This document shows, piece by piece, positions 56,730-64,000 of a DNA stretch of 64,000 bases (within the stretch, counting starts at the first letter, position 1; every line of letters begins with the position of its first letter). The stretch spans positions 1,240,001 to 1,304,000 of the forward strand of contig BQMF02000029.1 of NCBI GenBank assembly GCA_027922465.2. The letters are read 5' to 3'. The notes under the pieces were generated by a model. The model did no database searches, was not told where the DNA came from, and saw only the letters and a list, made by a program, of their open reading frames with translations. This DNA is from Turritopsis dohrnii (Eukaryota > Cnidaria > Hydrozoa > Anthoathecata > Oceaniidae). Made by a program: the position numbers and the translations under genes.

Positions 56730-57249
56730 TGATAGCTTGAGAATTACAAAAGAAAACTCGAAATTGTTCTTCTATTTTGTTCTGAAACCTTGAGCCTTGT
56801 GTTCTTATATAATTGTAAATAATGAAAAATTGTGAAATATCAAATAACTAGCAACTCGCGTAAAAGCTCAGCGGAAAATAGATGAAATAGGTAAAGAAAA
56901 ATTAAATCACTGAATCGTAACTGGAAAGTGTACCCATGTTGTAGAGCTCGAAAAACTGATAAAAAAGTGTATGGGTCATTTCGCTGCGACCTTTGCTGAG
57001 ATATCGTTGACCAAGGATTTTGATGACGTACCAGATTAGACGTATCATGACGCAGTACTAAATTAAATTTATGTCCAAATTTTGTGTCACCCCCTCACCA
57101 CCCATATCGCGGACCCTTAAAAACGTCAGGTTATCCTTATTGGTTCTCGAGATATTTCCCTAAAAACGTTGTGTTCGATTGGGGATGTAATGCAATGATG
57201 GTTCCCTGTAATCATAAAAACATCTGACGAAATGCCACGTGCTCTTATA

Positions 57250-58428
57250 CCGTCAATCTTCGAACATCCTTCCAAACTTCGGACATAAAAAAACATATCC
57301 GCAAAATACAAACCACATCAATAATAATCCATACTGCACTGTCAAGTAAACTAGATCTAAAACTTCACAAAAATCAAACATTTGAATTAGCTGACTGTAT
57401 GCTTGAGAGCAATGTTGTACGCAATAACGCAGAACTGTTACAAACGGTATGTATCAAAATGTCTTATCCACCAACTTTTAAGGCGTATATCTCATTACAT
57501 GTCTGATAAAATATTGTGAATTTTATATCACTAGAAAGAGCTTTTCATGCTCTGTCCATTAATATGAAATGTTTGCCAAAATATTTGTTCTTCGAAAAGA
57601 TATTGAAGAAAAACTCAACGATGTGGTTCATTAACTTCTGTGCTGATGAAACCTTTGAAATCTTTAGAAAATTTTAAGTATAGCTTTGCGTATCAATTTC
57701 CCATAACAACTAATCATAAAATTTTCAAATAAAATTTTTTTACTGTGTGATGATTTTTAATTTTTTTTATTGTGTTTAAAAATGACCTTCATTATAATCA
57801 TAAAATTTTTGTTCTTCACTGTATAATGTGAATTATAATTACGTTGATTTAAGGCTCTATCTAAACAACGGATGTAATATCTAAAAATCACTTTTTCTTC
57901 ACGCTTATTGCGCTTCACGCTTACTTATTGCGTTTCAACATCTTTTATCTGCTTCATTTAATATTTTAGTATCTTTTGTGACTTGGTTGAGTTGTTTTTT
58001 TTTTGTTTTTTTTGTTTTTTTTTTAACTTTAATTTACTGAGGCTAGAATTTTGCAGTGAACACACTGATGTGGGCCTCCACCAGGAATGTATACCTCAGA
58101 TTTTTAAGGCAGAGAACTTGCACATACTAGACTGATAGGTGATTGTGGTCTTAAGTAACTTTTTGGCACTCGTTCATTACATTCACAATTTCACACAGCC
58201 TTCTGCTGCATACATTAATATTCTATAAGTGTTACATATCACATTAGCATTTTTTACAGTGCCGAGATTTGAACCACACTACCAACTATCACCCTTGTAA
58301 TACAACCCCACTGTCTTACCAAGTGAGCTATACACCCTAGTGGTCATGTACATTTCGTTTACCAGACAGATCTGTTTTATTACTCGTCCGAAGTTTGGAA
58401 GGGTGTCCGAAGTTTGGAAGATTGACGG
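57250..58428. mobile_element. TA-type element, CCGTCAATC ends, inside Kolobok copy 2
   Basis: Starts CCGTCAATCTTCGAACATCC and ends GTCCGAAGTTTGGAAGATTGACGG. TA lies immediately left; on the right TCTA follows. The inside is a reverse-oriented copy of the element at 60511-61429, sharing CGCAAAATACAAACCACATC, ACTGCACTGTCAA and GGCTCTATCTAAAC. A SINE is inserted in it. No transposase frame. Confidence 0.82.
57993..58345 (-). mobile_element. tRNA-derived SINE
   Basis: Minus strand: the tRNA-like head GGGTGTATAGCTCACTTGGT (A-box TAGCTCACTTGG) with B-box GGTTCAAATCT, about 80 bp, is followed by a 200-bp body and an A-rich tail seen as T runs at 57993-58025. The related element at 60511-61429 lacks exactly this segment between its GACTTGAGTTGA and ATGTACATTTCG equivalents, which confirms it as an insertion. 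Confidence 0.85.
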
Positions 58429-59278
58429 TCTAATCGTGAAAAAAGTGTCTCTTGCCTCTATGTGGTTTTACGCGCACATAAGAAGAATTTGACCGTAAAT
58501 TTAAAAGAAATATATCACTCTCTAAAATAAAAGTGGTATGCACACTACGCGATTAATATAATAAGATAAAAGTATAATCACTCTGTCTGTGTGGAGCACT
58601 TTTCCAATGAATGAGATGAGAATTATAATACTAGAAATTCGCACACACATCAAGTCACGAACCTGTAACTGTTGGAGGTCAGATTCTGATACTTCACTAA
58701 TTTCAACCATAACTATATATTTTCTGGCTCTTTCAACAACCTATATTTCTATAAAATTTCAAAATACTGTTTTAGTTGCAACACTTTTCCATGTGCGAAT
58801 ATCAAGATGGCATAACTATACACAGGCTGCTCTATGTTTAATGAACTAATAGTCATTCTTCATAATCGCAAGGGTGTCTGGAAAAAACATTATCTGCGCC
58901 CCTTCGCCTATTTTTGGTTCGAATGTTCTTTAGTTCCTTCAAAACAGATTATGGAGCTGCCTGACGTTTCTTATAGCAAAGCTGAATACATTGAGACAGT
59001 GAGTATCGATTAATTCGTCTTTTGTAGAGGTTTTCTTTGATGAAATTAGAGAAAACCAAACATTATAATGAGTCTTTCCTTTTCTTTTTTGTTATCAAAT
59101 AATTTTTAGCTTTCTTTTGTGTTTATATTTTAAATTTGGTTTGATTTTCAATTTATACATAGACTTCTCAAGTTATCTACAGTTAGTACCTTGAAGGGAG
59201 TGGTTCTACAGTTTTAGGACCCTTTTATTTTTAATTTATATAATATTAATGATCTGCATTCTGCCATTCTACCATTTT

Positions 59279-60480
59279 CAGTTAGGACCACTCGACCAGA
59301 ATTCGTCGCTAAAATAGTCGTGATTTATTATAAAGAATTGCCTCGATAATTTTATTTTACTCTCCTATTTGAATACATCCGATTGAATGATGATGATCTA
59401 GAATAGCAACCGCATAGAAACATAGCTCTAGGTAGGGAAAATTCGACACGGTAAATTTCTTTTATTTTTGGGGTTGTGAAACTTTATGCAAAAACAAAAC
59501 TTTTTACCGTGTCAAAATTTCCCTTTCGGCTTAGTTCTTCAGAAAATGAAGAAAGAAGAAAACGAACAATTTCTACATCTTCGGAGGAGTACCGCTTTTC
59601 TAGCGATACATTAGCATAAGTTTCAATAATGGTCTTAAAATTAAATTTGTGCTATTGTGTGGCGTATTGACAAAACGATTATTAAAATCATTAACATAAC
59701 AATATCAAACATTGCGATAATAAATTTTCGGGAAACATTCGGAATGAATAATTCAAACGAACGAATGGTTATTACATGCTTCACCAGAACATATATTTCG
59801 TAATTATACGCTCAGTCCTCCCCTTAGCTTAAACTCAGTGTTCTAGAAATGTTTGGCAGTATATCGCTTGAAAAATTGCTTGGTAAAAAAAGAAGGCCAA
59901 CTAAACCCGAGGGTGGTGCGATCGCACCCAAAGCAACCCCCGAGTTACGCCACTGCCTACTTATTTTGGGGATCTGGGAACGAATATTCAATCTGAATAC
60001 GAAAATAAATAACACAAAGAGTCACGAGCACCCTTCGCTCTTCAAAAAATGGCTGCAAATCCGTGAAATGTTTTTTGTGAAAATATTTAAAAGTCGCCAG
60101 CATATAAAGTCGTGAATCCTAAAAAAGCAAAATGTGGCGAAAGTTGCGAGAATTTTTGTGTTCCCGATCTTTTGTACCTACGATGAACTTCGTCTGTATC
60201 TCGACAAATTCTATTCACATATTCTCGGGCTTCATAGAAAAAACACAAATAATTTGTTCTGGACAATTTATTTACATCAATGTGAATGTACAAAGTAAAG
60301 AGTCCTAAGTTACAAATTAAATCAGATTGATAATTACTTCTTTCATGATTTTACAATACATTTCTCAATCTTGTATTCTCAAATCAGTAGAAAACGTTGT
60401 GAATGCACTTCGTCGTGTGGCTGTCATAAAGTAGTATGAAACGCTTTTTATCGCAAGTTTTGGTCGAGTGGTCTTAACTG
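59279..60480. mobile_element. hAT-like element, CAGTTAGGACC ends, 5-bp duplication ATTTT
   Basis: Begins CAGTTAGGACCACTCGACCA and ends TGGTCGAGTGGTCTTAACTG. ATTTT lies on both sides (59274-59278 and 60481-60485). No transposase frame of note. Near 59911-59955 it contains, in reverse, GTGGCGTAACTCGGGGGTTG, which resembles an end of yet another hAT family. The ORF at 59849-60115 has no domain. Confidence 0.82.
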
Positions 60481-60510
60481 ATTTTGCAAATGATTCCAAC
60501 TTACTATGTA

Positions 60511-61429
60511 CCGTCTATCATCCTAACTTCGGACACGCTAAATAAACAGACCTGTCTGGTAAACGAAATGTACATAACCAATCAACTCAAGTCACAATAA
60601 ATACTAAAATATTAGATAAAGCTGATAAAATAATGTGTTGAAACGCAATAAAGTAAGCGTGAAGCGCAATAAGTGATTTGAAAATAACGATAAATGTCAT
60701 CCCCAAGAGATTGCAATAGCAATCCTGTCAAACAACTTAAAATAGAATTGTAGCAGACGGTTTCTACTTCTATTAACTTTTGAAATAACTATAATTATAT
60801 CTTTTATCTGTAACTGAATGAGAACCAGGTAATCATTATCATCATTGAATTTGAATATCATTACGAAATGTGAATTGAAATTAGCGACATGTTTTGTTTA
60901 CACTTTTTTTTCGATTTTTTTCTTTGATACTTTGATGCGTATGATGATTTTACAATACTCTTCTCTATGTAATGAGCACCTGCATATGTTCTACAGCTAC
61001 GGTAAATTCATTACTTTTCTGTCGTGGAATGTACATGACAGATTGGTATCTGTAACGTTATTTCATGATCTCCTTGAATTTCCCAATCGTTTTGTTCACA
61101 CCACCACGATAGAATCGCAGTTGCATAAGCTTTCTAATATCACTTCATTTCCAGGACTTTTATCGATGTCTTCTAAAATTCTATTACTTAAAGTAATTAG
61201 ATTATTAGATCTGTTGGTTTAGATAGAGCCTTAAACGCGTAGTTGGTCTCAAGGGTACAGTCAATTAATTTAAGTGTTTCCATTTTGTTAACTTCAGTTA
61301 TGACAAGTTTTAGATTTAGTTTAATTGACAGTGCAGTATGGACTTTTACTGATGTGGATTGTATTTTGCGGATATGTTTTTTTTATGTCCGAAGTTTGGA
61401 AGGATGTTCGAAGTTAGGACGATTGACGG
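60511..61429. mobile_element. TA-type element, CCGTC ends
   Basis: Starts CCGTCTATCATCCTAACTTC and ends GAAGTTAGGACGATTGACGG, with TA on each side (60509-60510 and 61430-61431). Inverted relative to its relative at 57250-58428. The ORF 60845-61222 has no recognisable domain. Confidence 0.82.
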
Positions 61430-61596
61430 TATAGACAAAAACTTGGCCACCCCTTGTCAGTGTGCTCAATTCTGACCTCCAATCTCTTTGGGAATGGCTT
61501 AATGCCAACAAAATTTCACTTAACACAGCCAAAACAGAGGTTTCGGAATCCAAATCGTAAGATTAATGGATTAATGAACTTGTGATAGGTGGTAAC

Positions 61597-62467
61597 CAGC
61601 CCTGGAATCTCATGTCGGCATTCAACATTGCTGATGTATTTGCCGTAGACACGTCAGCACTTATTCCAACGAATGTTGTTCATGCTCAAAAGTACATAAT
61701 AAAAGCATAATAACAAATTATTTCTGATCAATGTTTCTCAATGTTTCTTTATCTTTGAACTTTATACCTGTTTTGATTTATATACATCATTTTCATTCGC
61801 ATTGCACAAAAATTTTCTTCATTTCATTTATTTCTTGGTTAAAGAATATTTCATTCATTTGTTCGCACGTGATTCATTGGTGCATGTGCAACAATGACGA
61901 AAAATGAGATATAACGCAATCCATATGGGATTATATACATTTTCGTTCTTCTTTACACTGATTTCATTTTGTGTTCTTGACTGTTGCTAGAAGGATTCGT
62001 TTTGATTCTGAAAGTGTACCATTTGAATTATTTGATTTGAAAAATCATGCCAGACGTGGTGTATCTCATAAATAATTATATAATCAGTATTTAAAAATGG
62101 AACTTCTCTCAAATTTTCTCTCGTTAAAAAGGCCTCGAAATTTTTCTGACGGGACCCTGTTGTGCCTTTTGTTGTTTTGTGTTTATTGGTTAATCATTTT
62201 CACAAAATAAAGGTTTGGTAATGAATGTTACATACTAGGATTGCTACGTTTTATGTGACTGTTAACGGCGATTTCAAACTTAAAAATATGAATTATATCC
62301 ATTTTGCTAACATAAAAATATTTTCATAATCTGTACACTATAATACATTTAGGCAAAAGATATATAAATAGGTGTTTTTTCCGACATATTAATATTTTTG
62401 TCGGCAAAATTCGAAACTTTTTCGCTACTAATGTGCCGTGGAACACTTCTTTCAGACTCCAGGGCTG
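61597..62467. mobile_element. hAT-like element, CAGCCCTGGA ends, 6-bp duplication GGTAAC
   Basis: Starts CAGCCCTGGAATCTCATGTC and ends TTTCAGACTCCAGGGCTG. GGTAAC is present on both sides (61591-61596 and 62468-62473). No coding capacity; it splits the LINE remnant. Confidence 0.82.
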
Positions 62468-63277
62468 GGTAACTATTTCTGAAAAGAAAATGTATAAAAT
62501 CTCTTAGGGTCTACCTTGACTCAGACTTGAAATGGAAATCACAGACATAAATAATGTGGCAGTCAAACTCAAGAAAGCCAATGGCTGTTTTACGCACAGT
62601 TTTGTTGACTGCATGAGAGTTCTACAAAACCGGGCATTGAGACTTATCACTTTCTCGTCCTAGAGCTCATAATAGCCCTATTTGTAGTCTGATGTAATTG
62701 CGAAAGTAAACATCCTTTTCCTACATGATGTCTGTAAAGGCAATTTGGCGTCTGCTGTCATAGATACATTTGACATTAACTTCTCCCATCACTACGAAAC
62801 TTGTGCTTATTATTGCTTATTATAAGGCGAACTTAGTAACGTCTATGCATCTACGACCATGTATGGCTTACACTCCATTAAACACCAGGCAATCTCAACT
62901 TGGAATAGATGCCAAAGAGAAGCACCAAACATAACAGGTTCACAGTTTACAGATATGCCTAGAGCTGAACTTGAAAATATCCAAGGAATTTTTTAAACAC
63001 TACTGAGCCACTATTCGTTTCTGCCCTTAATCGCCTGTCTATATACATGGTTAAGTCACGTTCTGGTCATTATAATGTTTGTGTGTCCAATATTGTCATG
63101 TGCTCTGTCTTGTGTTTGTCCTTTGTACAGAGGGGATGTAGTGCCAGGACCTATATAGCTTGTGTGTTCCCAGTCGGGAAAAATTCATCACACCTGACTA
63201 CTAGAATTATAAATCTGTAATTCTCATGTTTTTTTCCATAAAAGATATGTCAATATCAATCTATCAATCATTCAAAA

Positions 63278-63709
63278 ATGCTTCTTTTTATAAGAACAAT
63301 TTTATAAGAACACAAGCCTCAGATTTGAGGCTCAAATTAATGTTTCAAAAATTAAGAACAGCCTAAAGCCTGAATTTTCTTATAAAATAAGAACAATTCA
63401 TGATAGGAACAACTCATGATGTGAATTCACTCACTGGCAAATGCTTTAGAAGTTTGTTTTTTTTACCTTGCATACTCATATCGGGTCATTGCCGAACAGC
63501 AATCATGCTTTTAAACAGTTGTTTTTAAAAAGATTAATTTAAATTTTACTGGAAGTTCTATAATATAAGAACAAAATGAGGCTGAAATTTGAAGCTGTGT
63601 TCTTAAAGCTAAGAACAAAATAAGAACAATTCAGGCTGAAAAAGGCTCAAAAAATAAGAACAGCCAGCCTCGGGTCAGATTTTGCTGGTTCTTATAAAAA
63701 AAAAGCGTG
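63278..63709. mobile_element. MITE of the TTTTTATAAGAAC family
   Basis: Left end ATGCTTCTTTTTATAAGAAC and right end GGTTCTTATAAAAAAAAAGCGTGTAT are inverted. The interior repeats AAATAAGAAC and GAGGCT words many times. Best copy of a family also seen near 705-1033, 14985-15275 and 20080-20290. Confidence 0.7.
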
Positions 63710-64000
63710 TATTGGATTTTTTGTGATAACTTTTTTACTCCTTAAAGTTTGGGAAAAGTGTTACAAGCCCTGACTCATAAACCAGTGTGTAGCCAAAGGA
63801 GCTTGATGCTATGGATCCAAAATTATATTGTAATAAATGAGTTCATAAAGTTCTTAAAGTGTGTTTGCATTTTTGGCTGAAAATAACTCTTGCACTGGCT
63901 ATCAACTGAGTTTTGACTTGTCAAGAAAATTCCTGTGATGATATGAACCTGAATTGTCAATAAAAACAGCTGGATATTAGTCCAAGTTTGATTTTACTCC
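63710..64000. other. nothing recognised
   Basis: AT-rich end of the window without gene or clear repeat. Confidence 0.4.

Larger units (their letters stand above)
56890..58612 (+). mobile_element. second Kolobok copy, partial, with nested insertions
   Basis: 56918-57246 matches 31206-31350 and then 36074-36260 of the large Kolobok element without the hAT (shared ACTGGAAAGTGTACCCATGT, AGATTTTGATGACGT-like, ATATCGCGGACCC, GGTTCTCGAGATATTTCCC). 58431-58572 continues with GTGTCTCTTGCCTCTATGTG and ATATATCACTCTCTAAAATA. It then reads SVCVEHFSNE near 58580-58610, the second half of a THAP domain. It lacks THAP exon 1 and the transposase and is split by the TA element at 57250. It gives an empty-site view of the hAT insertion in the other copy. 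Confidence 0.82.
59160..63275 (+). pseudogene. LINE remnant broken by three insertions
   Basis: Pieces of one plus-strand CR1/Jockey-type LINE: 59180-59278 (a GVPQG-like start and FNLYNINDLHSAI), 60481-60510 plus 61430-61590 (FANDSNLL-like catalytic region, then SVLNSDLQSLWEWLNANKIS LNTAKTEV), 62505-62620 (VYLDSDLKWKS, VAVKLKKANG) and 62840-63010 (YGLHSIKHQAISTWN). The 3' UTR around 63120-63190 has GTAGTGCCAGGACC and CCAGTCGGGAAA, and the end is an ATCAATCT-type microsatellite at about 63250-63270. Elements at 59279, 60511 and 61597 separate the pieces. Stops and shifts within pieces show it is old. Confidence 0.75.

Noticed and set aside
58263..58342. possible tRNA gene
   Set aside because: A- and B-boxes are present but the cloverleaf is imperfect and it continues into a SINE body with an A-rich tail.
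60845..61222. 125-codon plus-strand ORF within the TA element
   Set aside because: No transposase motif; its counterpart in the related copy at 57250-58428 is not conserved as a frame.

Overview
This window looks like AT-rich animal nuclear DNA, most likely from a cnidarian or another early-branching metazoan. Host genes are split by GT-AG introns and sparse, and most of the rest is transposon sequence of several classes, often nested. The cnidarian assignment is inference: it rests on the mix of transposon families (Kolobok, hAT, PIF/Harbinger with a MADF protein, CR1/Jockey-type LINEs, an integrase-like element), because no marker gene fixes the species.

Three conserved host genes can be read. 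(1) 1248-2112, minus strand: the 3' end of a TNIP/ABIN-like coiled-coil adaptor, with a possible first exon at 5558-5620. (2) 29356-49269, plus strand: a complete 14-exon DDX47 (nucleolar DEAD-box helicase, yeast Rrp3) of 448 residues. Its intron 1 is about 11 kb and has been filled by transposons. (3) 51649-53254, minus strand: TOMM22, a mitochondrial import receptor, with its short first exon not found.

Layout. 0-20 kb: the TNIP-like exons, then noncoding DNA with small TA-flanked inverted-repeat elements (10.7, 13.6, 18.3 and 19.4 kb), a SINE, a LINE remnant (11.5-12.3 kb) and a decayed integrase-like transposase (16.7-17.6 kb). 20.45-24.70 kb: a PIF/Harbinger element with TAA target duplications, holding a broken MADF-BESS gene and the N-terminus of a HARBI1-type nuclease, itself invaded by a nearly intact LINE. 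24.7-27.6 kb: a second LINE, cut inside its reverse-transcriptase motif A by a hAT-type element with an 8-bp target duplication. 27.69-29.28 kb: a Harbinger-ended element with TTA duplications that carries an intact 342-codon ORF resembling a retroelement endonuclease. 30.8-38.1 kb, inside DDX47 intron 1: a Kolobok element with TTAA ends, holding a 4.7-kb hAT element whose three-exon transposase is open. 54-64 kb: a transposon graveyard in which one LINE has been broken by at least three other elements, and a Kolobok fragment contains a TA element that in turn contains a SINE.

The host genes show no operon-like relation; they are ordinary housekeeping or signalling genes sitting among mobile DNA. 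Exon boundaries, element ends and target duplications were read by eye. Family names come from recognised motifs and no database search was run.
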